Shown here: one piece after another, positions 14,872 through 23,890 of the stretch
Position numbering within the stretch: the stretch's first letter is position 1
Layout: the number at the start of each line of letters is the position of its first letter
From: DASUPK01 sp963815665
Lineage (GTDB): Bacteria > Actinomycetota > Thermoleophilia > Solirubrobacterales > 70-9
Assembly: GCA_963815665.1 (NCBI GenBank)
Contig: CAWFHN010000023.1
Coordinates: 62,001 to 126,000, forward strand
Direction: 5' to 3'
DNA: 64,000 nucleotides
Program-made: the position numbers and the translations under genes
The notes under the pieces: generated by a model
Told to the model about the DNA's origin: nothing
The model's database searches: none
The model's input: the letters and a program-made list of their open reading frames with translations, nothing else

Positions 14872-16014
14872 ATGACGCTCGAAGCCGCGAGCCCTAGTCG
14901 CTCGCTCAAGCGCGAGGACGCAGGTGACGTCCTCACGCACGATGACCGGGCCCAGCTCCTCCGCTACATGCTGCTGCAGCGGATCTCCGAGGAGCGAGGA
15001 CTGGCCCTCTACAAGCAGGGCAAGGTCCCCGGGTCCTTCTACGACGGGAGTGGGCAGGAGGCCGTATGCGTCGGCTCCGCCTTCGCCCTCGGGCCCCGGG
15101 ACCGGATGTGCATCCTGCACCGCGATCTCGGGGCTCATTTCGTTCGGGGGGTGACCCCGGACCGATACCTGGCGAACTACATGGGTCGCGAGGGCGGCGT
15201 CACCGAAGGCCGCGACGGCAACATGCACTTCGGCGACCGGGAGCTCGGCTGCGTCGGGATGGTGAGCATGCTGCCCGACATGGCCCAGGTGGCCGGCGGC
15301 ATGGCCCTGGCGTTCAAGATGAGGCGCGAGCCGCGGGTGGCGATGACCTTCTTCGGCGAGGGCTCAACCGCCAACGGCCAGTGGCACGAGGCGATGAACT
15401 TCGCCGGCATCCACCGCCTGCCGGTGGTCTTCGTCCTCGAGAACAACCAGTTCGCCTACTCGACTCCGACGAAGCTCGAGTTCGCCGCGGACCCCGTCGG
15501 CCGTGCGAAGGGCTACGGCTTCCCGGGTGTGAGCGTGGACGGCAACGACGTCGAGGCCGTCTTCGAGGTCGCGCGCATCGCGGCGGATCGCGCGCGACAG
15601 GGCGATGGTCCCACCCTGATCGAGTGCCACACGATGCGGATGCACGGTCACGGGGCCCACGACGACATGACCTACGTCCCGAAGGAGCTGCTCGCGGAGT
15701 GGTCCCACCGCGACCCGATTGAGCTCTACACGGCGCGCCTGGCCGACGAGTACCGCTTCGAGGCGGCCGAGATCGAGCGAATCCGCGAATCGGTCTCGAC
15801 CTACGTCGACGAATGCACCGACCGCGCCCTCGCCTCTCCGATGCCGGATCCGGAGATCGCATCGGCGGGCGTCTTCGCCGATCGATGGGAGCCACTCGGC
15901 GATGGGGAGGCGCCCTGGTCGCGCTGGCGCGCCGCGGAGGACTCGCGGGGGAACGGCGGAGGGGCGTCCAACGGCCACCACGCCGCTCTGGCCGAGCACG
16001 GGAGGGCCGCCTGA
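14872..16014 (+). CDS. bkdA: 2-oxoacid dehydrogenase E1 alpha, branched-chain type
   Basis: Thiamine diphosphate-dependent subunit, 380 residues. The TPP motif runs G-E-G-S-T-A-N-G-Q-W-H-E-A-M-N (about 162) to V-L-E-N-N (about 192); H-R-D-L-G-A-H-F and E-G-R-D-G-N-M-H-F precede it, and M-R-M-H-G-H-G-A-H-D-D follows. It begins at ATG 14872 behind AGGAAAGG. Assignment to branched-chain 2-oxoacids rests mainly on the operon partner, a Val/Leu-type amino acid dehydrogenase. Acetoin dehydrogenase is the main alternative, since E1 alpha of that enzyme is similar. Confidence 0.85.
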   Translation: MTLEAASPSRSLKREDAGDVLTHDDRAQLLRYMLLQRISEERGLALYKQGKVPGSFYDGSGQEAVCVGSAFALGPRDRMCILHRDLGAHFVRGVTPDRYLANYMGREGGVTEGRDGNMHFGDRELGCVGMVSMLPDMAQVAGGMALAFKMRREPRVAMTFFGEGSTANGQWHEAMNFAGIHRLPVVFVLENNQFAYSTPTKLEFAADPVGRAKGYGFPGVSVDGNDVEAVFEVARIAADRARQGDGPTLIECHTMRMHGHGAHDDMTYVPKELLAEWSHRDPIELYTARLADEYRFEAAEIERIRESVSTYVDECTDRALASPMPDPEIASAGVFADRWEPLGDGEAPWSRWRAAEDSRGNGGGASNGHHAALAEHGRAA

Positions 16015-16979
16015 TGGCCGAGCTGACCTACCTGCAGGCGATCAGCGACGGGCTCCGCGAGGAGATGCGCCGCGACGAGGCCGTCTTCTGCCTGGGTGAG
16101 GACATCGGCGCGTTCGGTGGCGCGTTCAAGGTCACCGACGGGTTCTTCGAGGAGTTCGGAGCCGATCGCGTCCTCGACACGCCGCTGGCGGAGAACATGA
16201 TCATCGGCGCGTCGATCGGCGCCGCGATCGAGGGCATGAAGCCGGTCTGCGAGATGCAGTTCGCGGATTTCATCGCCTGCGGCTTCGATCAGCTCGTCAA
16301 CGTCGCGGGCAAGCTGCACTACCGCCAGGGAGTCTCCGTCCCGATGGTCGTCAGGCTGCCATCAGGGGGCGGGTTCTCGGGCGGGCCGTTCCACTCGCAG
16401 AACCCGGAGGCCTGGTTCCTCCAGGCTCCGGGGCTGAAGGTCGTGGCGCCGTCGACGGCGGAGGACGCGAAGGGCCTGCTGGCGAGCGCAATCCGGGATC
16501 CGAACCCGGTCTGCTTCCTCGAGCACAAGGGCCTCTACCGGCACGTCAAGGGCGAGGTCCCGGACGGAGATCACACCGTCGCGCTCGGCGAGGCTCGGAT
16601 CGTCCGCGAGGGCGGCGAGCTGAGCGTGATCGCCTACGGCTCCTCGGTGCCGCTGGCGCTCGAAGCCGCGGAGGAGCTCGACGAGGACATCGAGGTGCTC
16701 GACCTGCGGACGCTCAATCCTCTCGACTCCGAGGCGATCGTCGCCAGCGCCGAGAAGACCGGCAAGGTGCTGATCGCCCATGAGGCGACCCGCGCCTGCG
16801 GCGTCGGTGCGGAGGTCGCGAGCCTGGTCTCCGAGCGGGCCTTCGAGCACCTGGACGCGCCCGTTCGCCGGCTGACGGCGCCCGACGTCCCGATCCCGTT
16901 CAGCCCGCCCCTCGAGGCGGCGGTCCTGCCCCAGCTCGACGACATGAAGGAGGCAGCTCGTGAGCTCCTCGCCTACTGA
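16014..16979 (+). CDS. bkdB: 2-oxoacid dehydrogenase E1 beta, branched-chain type
   Basis: A 321-residue transketolase-like subunit: L-G-E-D-I-G-A-F-G-G-A-F-K-V-T, D-T-P-L-A-E-N, M-V-V-R-L-P-S-G-G-G and V-L-D-L-R-T-L-N-P-L-D. ATG 16014 overlaps the E1 alpha stop as TGATG. Its last 20 bases overlap the E2 gene, which starts on a GTG with its own AAGGAGG-like site inside this coding region. Confidence 0.9.
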   Translation: MAELTYLQAISDGLREEMRRDEAVFCLGEDIGAFGGAFKVTDGFFEEFGADRVLDTPLAENMIIGASIGAAIEGMKPVCEMQFADFIACGFDQLVNVAGKLHYRQGVSVPMVVRLPSGGGFSGGPFHSQNPEAWFLQAPGLKVVAPSTAEDAKGLLASAIRDPNPVCFLEHKGLYRHVKGEVPDGDHTVALGEARIVREGGELSVIAYGSSVPLALEAAEELDEDIEVLDLRTLNPLDSEAIVASAEKTGKVLIAHEATRACGVGAEVASLVSERAFEHLDAPVRRLTAPDVPIPFSPPLEAAVLPQLDDMKEAARELLAY

Positions 16980-18282
16980 CCAGCACAAATCGGCCGGCTC
17001 CTCAGCTTCGCTTCCGGGGCCGGCCGCTACGGAGATCGTGATGCCGCAGATGGGCGTTTCGGTCGCCGAGGGGACGATCGTCGAGTGGACCAAGCGGCCC
17101 GGCGACTGGGTTGCGAGGGACGAGGCGGTCTGCCTGGTCACGACCGACAAGATCGACGTGGAGATTCCCTCGCCCGCGGCCGGCCGCCTCTCGCGGATCC
17201 TGGTGGAGCCGGGCGACACCGTCGACGTCGGAACCCCGCTCGCCGAGCTGGATCCCGGCGCACGACCCGGTGAGGCCCATCCCGAGGAGCACCGGGAGGA
17301 CTCGGCGCCGGCTGAGGCGCAGGAGGAGGATGAGACGGACCGCTCCGGCTTCCATTCGCCCGTGGTCCAGCGGATGGCCGACCAGCACGGCATCGATCTC
17401 TCCAAGGTCCAGGGCACCGGGATCGGTGGGCGGATCCGCAAGCGCGACCTGGTCGCTGTGATCGAGTCCCCGGGAGAAGCAACCGAGGAGACGGAGGAGC
17501 GGCCGCTGCACACCGAGTCCCCCTACCGGCCGGAGGAGCCCGAGCCCGTGGCGGGGACCAACGGCCGCGGGGCTACGGAGATCCTGCCCGATGGCCATCG
17601 CGAGCCGATGTCGCCGATGCGCAGGCTGATCGCCACCCACATGACCGAGAGCCGCCGGACAGCGGCCCACTGCACGACGGTCGTGGAGGTGGACCTATCG
17701 CGGGTCGTCGCCGGGCGGCGCGAGCTGCGGGAGGGAATGAAGCGGCGCGGCGTCCCGCTCACCTATCTCGCCTTCGTCGCGAGCGCGGCGGTGGCGGAGC
17801 TCGATCGCCATCCGATCCTGAACGCCTCGATCGAGGACGATCAGATCGTCTACCACGACGACGTCAACCTCGGCATCGCCGTGGCGCTCGAGCAGGGACT
17901 GATCGTCCCGGTGATCCGCCGGGCACAGCGGCTCAGCCTCGAGGGCCTCGCCGCCGAGATCGGCGGCCTGGCGACCCGTGCCCGAGACGGCGACCTGGCA
18001 CCCGACGACGTGGCCGGCGGCACCTTCACGATCACCAATCCCGGCCAGTTCGGCGCCGTGCTGGCCACGCCGATCATCAACCAGCCGCAGGTCGCGATCC
18101 TGGACCTGGAGGCGGTCGTGAAGCGACCGGTCGTCATCGACGCGGACGGCAAGGACTCGATCGCGATCAGGCCGATGACCAACCTGTGCATGTCCTGGGA
18201 TCACCGGGCGCTCGACGGTGCTGAGGCCGCCCGCTTCCTCGGCGACGTCAAGGAGCGCCTCGAGGGATGGGGGACGGGATGA
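16960..18282 (+). CDS. bkdC: 2-oxoacid dehydrogenase E2, branched-chain type
   Basis: A 440-residue dihydrolipoyl acyltransferase: lipoyl domain at about 20-100 with Lys64 in T-T-D-K-I-D-V-E, acidic linker, subunit-binding domain near 132-167 (S-P-V-V-Q-R-M-A ... G-I-G-G-R-I-R-K-R-D), then the catalytic domain ending S-W-D-H-R-A-L-D-G-A-E-A-A-R (His near 414). The GTG start overlaps bkdB by 20 bases. The lipoyl domain is preceded by about 20 polar residues. The acidic linker differs from the Ala/Pro linker of pdhC, so the two E2 proteins are not a recent duplication. Confidence 0.92.
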   Translation: MSSSPTDQHKSAGSSASLPGPAATEIVMPQMGVSVAEGTIVEWTKRPGDWVARDEAVCLVTTDKIDVEIPSPAAGRLSRILVEPGDTVDVGTPLAELDPGARPGEAHPEEHREDSAPAEAQEEDETDRSGFHSPVVQRMADQHGIDLSKVQGTGIGGRIRKRDLVAVIESPGEATEETEERPLHTESPYRPEEPEPVAGTNGRGATEILPDGHREPMSPMRRLIATHMTESRRTAAHCTTVVEVDLSRVVAGRRELREGMKRRGVPLTYLAFVASAAVAELDRHPILNASIEDDQIVYHDDVNLGIAVALEQGLIVPVIRRAQRLSLEGLAAEIGGLATRARDGDLAPDDVAGGTFTITNPGQFGAVLATPIINQPQVAILDLEAVVKRPVVIDADGKDSIAIRPMTNLCMSWDHRALDGAEAARFLGDVKERLEGWGTG

Positions 18283-19346
18283 GCCTGCTCGGGCACGAGG
18301 AGGTGGTCGTCCACCGCGGCGAGCGCAGCGGCGTCTCGCTGGTCATCGCCATCCACTCGACCGCGCTCGGCCCTTCGCTGGGCGGGGCCCGGCTGTGGAG
18401 CTACGGAGCGCTCGGCGACGGAATCGCCGACGCGCTGCGGCTCTCGGAGGCGATGACCTACAAGGCCGCGGCGGCGGGACTCGATCTGGGTGGTGGCAAG
18501 GCCGTGCTTTGCCTCCCGCCGGCTGCCCAGCTCGACCCGGACGCCCGGCGTGCCCTGATGCTCGATCTAGGCGACCTGGTCTCCTCTCTCGACGGCCGCT
18601 ACGTCACCGCGGAGGATGTGGGCACGGGCACGGAGGACATGGCGACCGTCGCGGAGCGCACGACGAACGTGGTCGGCAAGCCCGTCGAGGCCGGCGGCTC
18701 AGGGGACCCGAGCCCGATCACCGCTCGCGGAGTGGAGTCGGCGATCCGGGCCTGCTGCGAGCACGGCTTCGGCTCGGCCGACCTGGCCGGCCGGCGGATG
18801 GCGGTGGTCGGGCTTGGTCACGTCGGCCTGCCGCTGGCCGAGAGGCTGAAGGCGGCCGGCGCCGAGCTGCTCGTCTCCGATATCGATCCCGAGAAGCGGG
18901 CGGAAGCTGAGCGCCTTGGGGCGGTCTGGCTCGATCCGGACGAGGCCATGACCGCCGAATGCGACGTGCTGGCGCCCTGCGCGCTGGGAGGCGCCGTCAA
19001 CCCCGACACCGTCGCGAGCCTGCGCTGCGGAATCGTCTGCGGCTCCGCCAACAACGTTCTTGCCGGCAGCGCGCTGGCTTCCGTGCTCGCGGAGCGGGGC
19101 ATTCTCTACGCCCCTGACTTCATCGCCAACGCGGGCGGGCTGATCAACGTCTATGGCGAGCTCCACGACCTCGGGCGTGAGCAGCTGGACGAGCTGGTCG
19201 ACAGCATCGGTGAAGCGCTCCGGCGTGTGTTCGACCTTGCCGACGAGCAATCCGTCCCGCCGCTCGACGCCGCCCGGGCGCTCGCTCAGGAAAGGCTCGA
19301 TGCCGCGACCGAGCCTGCGCTTTCGGCGCCTTCACTCGCCCACTAG
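18279..19346 (+). CDS. Glu/Leu/Phe/Val dehydrogenase family, valine/leucine dehydrogenase-like
   Basis: NAD-dependent oxidative deamination of an amino acid to its 2-oxoacid. 355 residues. The catalytic region reads M-T-Y-K-A-A-A-A-G-L-D-L-G-G-G-K-A (two key Lys), followed by A-E-D-V-G-T-G and the Rossmann loop V-V-G-L-G-H-V-G. The short length and G-G-A-R ... N-A-G-G-L-I-N-V motifs place it with Leu/Val dehydrogenases rather than glutamate dehydrogenase. ATG 18279 overlaps the bkdC stop (ATGA), so its 2-oxoacid product likely feeds the BKD complex. Ile, Leu or Val preference cannot be told. Confidence 0.88.
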   Translation: MSLLGHEEVVVHRGERSGVSLVIAIHSTALGPSLGGARLWSYGALGDGIADALRLSEAMTYKAAAAGLDLGGGKAVLCLPPAAQLDPDARRALMLDLGDLVSSLDGRYVTAEDVGTGTEDMATVAERTTNVVGKPVEAGGSGDPSPITARGVESAIRACCEHGFGSADLAGRRMAVVGLGHVGLPLAERLKAAGAELLVSDIDPEKRAEAERLGAVWLDPDEAMTAECDVLAPCALGGAVNPDTVASLRCGIVCGSANNVLAGSALASVLAERGILYAPDFIANAGGLINVYGELHDLGREQLDELVDSIGEALRRVFDLADEQSVPPLDAARALAQERLDAATEPALSAPSLAH

Positions 19347-19361
19347 GCTGGCGCCTTCTCG

Positions 19362-19781
19362 ATGGATCGCGCACAACTCGGCGAGTGGATTCAGAGCTAC
19401 GAGCGGGCCTGGCGAACGCCCGGCACCGACGTCCTCGCGGAGCTGTTCACGGAGGACGCCGTCTACTCCACCGCTCCCTACGAGAACCCGCACGCGGGTC
19501 TTGCGGCGATTGCCGAGATGTGGGACGCGGAGCGCCTCGGCCCCGACGAGGCGTTCGAGATGTCAAGCGAGATCGTCGCGGTCGAAGGCGACACGGGGGT
19601 CGTCAGGGTGACCGTCCACTACAAGGCCGCGGAGGACAAGGAGGGACGGCTTCACCGCCAGCGGAAGGAATATCGCGACCTCTGGATCGTAAGCCTCGAT
19701 GAGGCCGGCCTCTGCTCCAGCTTCGAGGAATGGCCGTTCTGGCCTGCGGATCAGGAGGGAGCCCCGGCTGCCGGTGCCTGA
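19362..19781 (+). CDS. SnoaL-like/NTF2-fold protein
   Basis: 139 residues with the NTF2-like pattern: an N-terminal helix pair (L-G-E-W-I-Q-S-Y-E-R-A-W-R), then L-F-T-E-D-A-V-Y-S-T-A-P-Y (typical SnoaL pocket segment), and a C-terminal sheet with R-D-L-W-I-V and F-E-E-W-P-F-W. The family covers polyketide cyclases, isomerases and non-enzymatic pockets; no catalytic residues can be fixed here. It sits 15 bases after the dehydrogenase gene and probably shares its transcript. Confidence 0.75.
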   Translation: MDRAQLGEWIQSYERAWRTPGTDVLAELFTEDAVYSTAPYENPHAGLAAIAEMWDAERLGPDEAFEMSSEIVAVEGDTGVVRVTVHYKAAEDKEGRLHRQRKEYRDLWIVSLDEAGLCSSFEEWPFWPADQEGAPAAGA

Positions 19782-19812
19782 GCCGTGTGACAATCACCCT
19801 GTGGACGAGGTC

Positions 19813-20514
19813 ATGGTCGTGCGCTGCGGATTGGTTCCCTACGAGGAGGCCCGCAGCCTGCAGAAGCGGATCGAGGCGGCCCGCCAGGCCGGTGAGGTCC
19901 CCGATGTGCTGCTGCTGCTCGAGCACCCGCCCGTCTACACGAAGGGCCGCCGCGCGCAGCCGGAGGAGCTCGGGATGGGCGAGGACTGGTACCGGATGCA
20001 GGGGATTGAGATCTGCGAGACGGATCGCGGCGGGGCCGTGACCTACCACGGCCCCGGCCAGCTGGTCGGGTATCCGATCGTCTCGCTAAAGAAATATGGC
20101 GAGGGCGTCCACACCTACGTGCGGCGGCTCGAGCGGCTGATGATCGGCTCGCTGTCCGGCTACGGACTCGAGGCCGAGGTGATCGACGGCCTGACAGGCG
20201 TCTGGGTCGGTGGCGGTCCGCCGGAGGGCCGGAAGATCGGCTCGATCGGAGTGCACGTCAACCGCGGGGTCACCACGCACGGATTCGCGGTCAACGTCAA
20301 CAACGACCTGCAGCCCTTCGAGTGGGTCGTCCCGTGCGGGATCGAGGGGGTCCGGATGACCTCGCTCTGCCGGGAGCTGGGCGCCGAGGTCGACATGGAC
20401 GCCTACATGGAGGCGATGGCCGAGCGCTTCGGTGAGATCTATGGGCGAGAGCCGGTCGCTGCTAGCCCCGACGAGCTGTCCCAACTGCTCGGCGAACCGG
20501 CCCCGGTACGGTAG
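19813..20514 (+). CDS. lipB: Octanoyl-ACP:protein octanoyltransferase
   Basis: Transfers octanoate from ACP to the lipoyl-domain lysines that LipA then sulfurates. About 233 residues with G-G-A-V-T-Y-H-G-P-G-Q-L-V-G-Y-P-I, the catalytic pair Lys (G-R-K-I-G-S-I-G, near 141) and Cys (V-P-C-G-I, near 175). The start is uncertain: ATG 19813 gives the usual length, in-frame GTG 19801 adds four residues, and neither has a clear ribosome-binding site. It is followed 5 bases later by lipA. Confidence 0.94.
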   Translation: MVVRCGLVPYEEARSLQKRIEAARQAGEVPDVLLLLEHPPVYTKGRRAQPEELGMGEDWYRMQGIEICETDRGGAVTYHGPGQLVGYPIVSLKKYGEGVHTYVRRLERLMIGSLSGYGLEAEVIDGLTGVWVGGGPPEGRKIGSIGVHVNRGVTTHGFAVNVNNDLQPFEWVVPCGIEGVRMTSLCRELGAEVDMDAYMEAMAERFGEIYGREPVAASPDELSQLLGEPAPVR

Positions 20515-20519
20515 AAGCG

Positions 20520-21476
20520 ATGTCCGAATCCATCGCGGATCGCATCCACGTCACCCGCTCCCGGGCCAATCCCGGCGGCCGTGTAACGGACGAGGAGGGC
20601 AAGGTTCCCTTCCGCTCCCGGAAGCCGCCCTGGCTCAAGGTCCCGGCGCCCGGGGGCCCGACCTACCGGCGGCTGCAGAAGGCGATCGACGCCGACAACC
20701 TCCACACCGTCTGCCAGGAGGCCAACTGCCCGAACGTCGGCGAGTGCTGGGAGCGCGGCACCGCCACGTTCATGATCCTCGGCGACGTCTGCACCCGGCG
20801 CTGTGGCTTCTGCAACGTCCAGACGGGGAAGCCCACCTGGAACGACCCTCTGGAGCCCCTGCGCGTCGCCAACCAGGTGAAGCGGATGGGCCTCCGGCAC
20901 GCCGTGATCACCTCGGTCGACCGCGACGACCTTCCCGACTACGGCGCGAGCGCCTTCGTCGGCGTGATCCGCTCGATCCGGCGGATGGCGCCTGGCTGCA
21001 AGGTCGAGGTGCTGACCCCGGACTTCCGCGGGCAGGAGATGCCGCTGGCCAAGGTGATCGCCGAGCGTCCCGACGTCTTCAACCACAACGTCGAGACGGT
21101 GCCGCGGCTTTATCCGATGGCCCGCCGGGGCTCCGAGTTCATGCGCTCCGCCCGAGTCCTGAGGATGGCGAAGGAGATGGGCGGGGACGAGGTCGTCACC
21201 AAGTCCGGCCTGATGGTCGGTCTGGGCGAGGAGTTCGACGAGATGGTCGAGGCGTTCTCGATCCTGCGCGACCACGGCGTGCAGGTGCTGACCGTGGGCC
21301 AGTACCTGCGCCCGACCGAGAAGCACCTGCCGGTCGACCGCTACTGGCATCCCGACGAGTTCGCGGCACTCGAGCGGGCCGCCTACGAGCTCGGCTTCGC
21401 GTCAGTCGCCTCGGGCCCGCTGGTGCGCTCCTCCTACCACGCCGACGAGCAGCTTCCGGCCGCGGCCGGCGCTTAA
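20520..21476 (+). CDS. lipA: Lipoyl synthase
   Basis: Radical SAM enzyme inserting two sulfurs into the octanoyl chain. 318 residues with both Fe-S clusters: auxiliary cluster C65-x4-C70-x5-C76 and radical SAM C91-x3-C95-x2-C98. V-N-H-N-V-E-T-type (F-N-H-N-V-E-T-V) and the late R-S-S-Y motif that supplies the auxiliary-cluster serine are present. It directly follows lipB; together they modify the two E2 proteins encoded just upstream. Confidence 0.96.
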   Translation: MSESIADRIHVTRSRANPGGRVTDEEGKVPFRSRKPPWLKVPAPGGPTYRRLQKAIDADNLHTVCQEANCPNVGECWERGTATFMILGDVCTRRCGFCNVQTGKPTWNDPLEPLRVANQVKRMGLRHAVITSVDRDDLPDYGASAFVGVIRSIRRMAPGCKVEVLTPDFRGQEMPLAKVIAERPDVFNHNVETVPRLYPMARRGSEFMRSARVLRMAKEMGGDEVVTKSGLMVGLGEEFDEMVEAFSILRDHGVQVLTVGQYLRPTEKHLPVDRYWHPDEFAALERAAYELGFASVASGPLVRSSYHADEQLPAAAGA

Positions 21477-21535
21477 CAAGGGCCCCACGCACCTTTCGTT
21501 GCGGAGGCGTGTTCGGGGGTCCGTAGCCTCGAACC

Positions 21536-22735
21536 ATGCGTGCCCGCCTACGCACAAAGCCTCTTGCGCTGATCGCCGCGGCCGCCCTCGCCCTGGCGGT
21601 GGGCCCGTTCACGGGTGGCGCCTCATCTCAGACGACCGACACCAGCGCGGGCAAGAACCCGCTGGCCGGAAACGGCATGTGGATCTGGTATCTGAGCCGC
21701 TCCTCGCACGGAAAGCTCGGCAAGATCGCGAAGAGGGCTCACGCGCACCACATCGACACGGTCCTGATCAAGTCGGGCGACGGCACGCACTACTGGAAGC
21801 AGTTCTCACCGGCGGTGGTGAGCCGGCTCCACGCCCGCGGCCTGAACGTCTGCGCCTGGCAGTTCATCTACGGAGACAAGCCCGGCAAGGAGGCGAAGGT
21901 GGGCGCGAGAGCGGCCACCAACGGCGCCGACTGCCTGGTGCTCGACGTCGAGGGCCAGTACGAGGGCAAGTACCCGCAGGCCTCGTACTACATGTCCATG
22001 CTTCGCTCCCTCGTCGGGGCGGACTACCCGCTTGGGCTCGCGAGCTTCCCCTACGTCGACTACCACCCGGCCCTGCCCTATTCGGTCTTCCTCGGCCCGG
22101 GCGGGGCTCAGTACAACGTGCCGCAGCTCTACTGGAAGGACATCGGGACGACCGTCGACACCGGCTACATCCACACCTGGGTCTGGAACAGGATCTACGG
22201 CCAGAAGATCGCTCCGCTCGGGCAGGTCTACAGCCGCCCGAAGGCCGGCCAGATCCGCCGCTTCCGGGCCCTGGCGATGTCGCACGGCTTCGACGGCGTC
22301 AGCTGGTGGGACTGGCAGGAGGCCGGCAAGCGCCAGTGGAAGGCGGTCGGGCAACCCGTCTCGCCCGCCTCCGCCGCGCCCTACCCGAGCTACCCGTTCC
22401 TTCACGTCGGGTCCAAGGGCGACTTCGTCGCCTGGGCACAGCAGCTGCTCGCCGGTGGCGGGTACACGGTGCCCGTCACCGGCTATTTCCAGGCATCGAC
22501 CCAGGCCGCCGTCTTCGCCTTCCAGGCCGCTCATGGCCTCCCCCAGACGGGCAACCTCGACGTCCCCACCTGGGGCCCGCTGCTGCAGAACAAGCCTCTC
22601 GCCGTCCGCTGGACCACCGGCGGCGCCGTCGCCGCGGGCTCCTCGGGGCGCCTGGCGCTGCCGCCGCCGAAGTCGGCCAAGCTGCCCGCGGTCCGGGACG
22701 AGATCCCTCCTGCGGCCAAGCGAGCGGGTCGGTAG
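21536..22735 (+). CDS. Secreted GH-like protein with C-terminal peptidoglycan-binding domain
   Basis: 399 residues. Signal peptide (M-R-A-R-L-R-T-K then a hydrophobic Ala/Leu core to about 30). Residues 40-270 look like a TIM-barrel glycoside hydrolase-like domain (G-M-W-I-W-Y at the start, L-V-L-D-V-E-G near 140, G-V-S-W-W-D-W-Q near 260). Residues about 285-350 form a PG_binding_1 repeat (G-S-K-G-D-F-V-A-W-A-Q-Q-L-L ... V-T-G-Y-F-Q-A-S-T-Q-A-A-V-F-A-F-Q). Likely acts on or is anchored at the cell wall; the substrate is unknown. Confidence 0.8.
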   Translation: MRARLRTKPLALIAAAALALAVGPFTGGASSQTTDTSAGKNPLAGNGMWIWYLSRSSHGKLGKIAKRAHAHHIDTVLIKSGDGTHYWKQFSPAVVSRLHARGLNVCAWQFIYGDKPGKEAKVGARAATNGADCLVLDVEGQYEGKYPQASYYMSMLRSLVGADYPLGLASFPYVDYHPALPYSVFLGPGGAQYNVPQLYWKDIGTTVDTGYIHTWVWNRIYGQKIAPLGQVYSRPKAGQIRRFRALAMSHGFDGVSWWDWQEAGKRQWKAVGQPVSPASAAPYPSYPFLHVGSKGDFVAWAQQLLAGGGYTVPVTGYFQASTQAAVFAFQAAHGLPQTGNLDVPTWGPLLQNKPLAVRWTTGGAVAAGSSGRLALPPPKSAKLPAVRDEIPPAAKRAGR

Positions 22736-22783
22736 ACGCCTCTTCGTTGACGGCGGCGCCGAACACCGCCGTCGAACATAGGC

Positions 22784-23668
22784 TTGCGGCGCCCGGTGCT
22801 GCCGCTGAAGGACAACAACCCGACGTCGCGATTCCCGATCGTGACCGTCGCGCTGATCGTCGCCTGCGTGGCGGTCTTCATCTGGCAGCTCAACTTCCCG
22901 ACCAACCACCGGCTCGATGAGGCCGGGTTCGGCTCGATCGACCAGAGCTCGCTCGAGTACGGAGCGATCCCTTACCGGATCACCCATACGAGCGCAGGCA
23001 AGTGCGACATCGGAGCGGTCGACCAGGTCTCGCCCCAGCAGTTCCAGGCTGGTGTCGTCTGTCCCGGCACCAATGACTACGCCGAGGCGGTCGCCCGCAG
23101 CCGGGCCCATCCTCAGGACGATCTCGGGCCGTTCCAGATCGACCAGAAGCCGTGGTGGGTGACCCTCTTCACCTCGATGTTCATGCACGGGGGCATCCTG
23201 CATATCGCGGGGAACATGCTCTTCCTCTGGGTGTTCGGCAACAACATCGAGGACCGGCTGGGCCGGGTGAAGTTCCTGCTCTTCTACCTGCTGGCTGGGC
23301 TGATCGCGGTCTACACGCAGGCGCTGCTCGACCCGGCCTCGACCGCTCCGACCATCGGCGCCAGCGGCGCGATCGCGGGGGTGCTGGGCGCATACGCGCT
23401 GCTCTTCCCGCGGGCGAGGGTGCTGACCCTGATCTTCATCATCTTCTTCGTCACGCTCGTGGAGATCCCGGCGCTGATCCTGCTCGCGATCTGGTTCGCC
23501 CTTCAGTTCGTCCCCGCCCTGGGGCAGGTCGCGGTTGGCTCGGGGGGCGACCAAGGGGTCGCCTATTTCGCCCACGTGGGCGGATTCGCGTTCGGGCTGG
23601 CCGTGGCGGCGGCCATGCTCTACACCACGCGCAGACGCCGACCCGACCCGCGCTTACCCGTCTACTGA
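22784..23668 (+). CDS. Rhomboid family intramembrane serine protease
   Basis: 294 residues, about six membrane helices with a large loop after the first. The catalytic Ser is in G-A-S-G-A (near 194) and the His in H-V-G-G-F-A-F-G (near 264); G-G-I-L-H-I-A-G-N-M-L-F-L-W-V-F-G-N-N-I carries the oxyanion His and Asn. The start is TTG 22784 or GTG 22796; neither has a strong ribosome-binding site. Substrate unknown. Loop 1 (about 45-120) is longer than in GlpG and may be a species-specific domain. Confidence 0.9.
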   Translation: MRRPVLPLKDNNPTSRFPIVTVALIVACVAVFIWQLNFPTNHRLDEAGFGSIDQSSLEYGAIPYRITHTSAGKCDIGAVDQVSPQQFQAGVVCPGTNDYAEAVARSRAHPQDDLGPFQIDQKPWWVTLFTSMFMHGGILHIAGNMLFLWVFGNNIEDRLGRVKFLLFYLLAGLIAVYTQALLDPASTAPTIGASGAIAGVLGAYALLFPRARVLTLIFIIFFVTLVEIPALILLAIWFALQFVPALGQVAVGSGGDQGVAYFAHVGGFAFGLAVAAAMLYTTRRRRPDPRLPVY

Positions 23669-23674
23669 GCGAAA

Positions 23675-23890
23675 GTGGATCCCGACCTACGGAACGCCCT
23701 GCTGCTGCTCGGCCTGATCTTCTGTGGGTTCTTCGCAGCGGTGACCATCTACGTGATCGTCGATACCGGGCTGCGGCTGAGGACATACGGCGACATCGGC
23801 GCGATCGGGCTCTACGTGGTGTCCTTGGCGATCGTCCTGATGATCGCGGCGGGCCTGATCGGCGCTCTCCGCAACCCACCCGATGAGTAA
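23675..23890 (+). CDS. Small two-helix membrane protein
   Basis: 71 residues with helices at about 8-28 and 43-64, joined by a short polar loop (T-G-L-R-L-R-T-Y-G-D-I-G). GTG start, six bases after the rhomboid stop; the end overlaps the carboxypeptidase gene by 8 bases. No recognisable family; it may be a partner of either neighbour, but that rests only on position. Confidence 0.6.
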   Translation: MDPDLRNALLLLGLIFCGFFAAVTIYVIVDTGLRLRTYGDIGAIGLYVVSLAIVLMIAAGLIGALRNPPDE

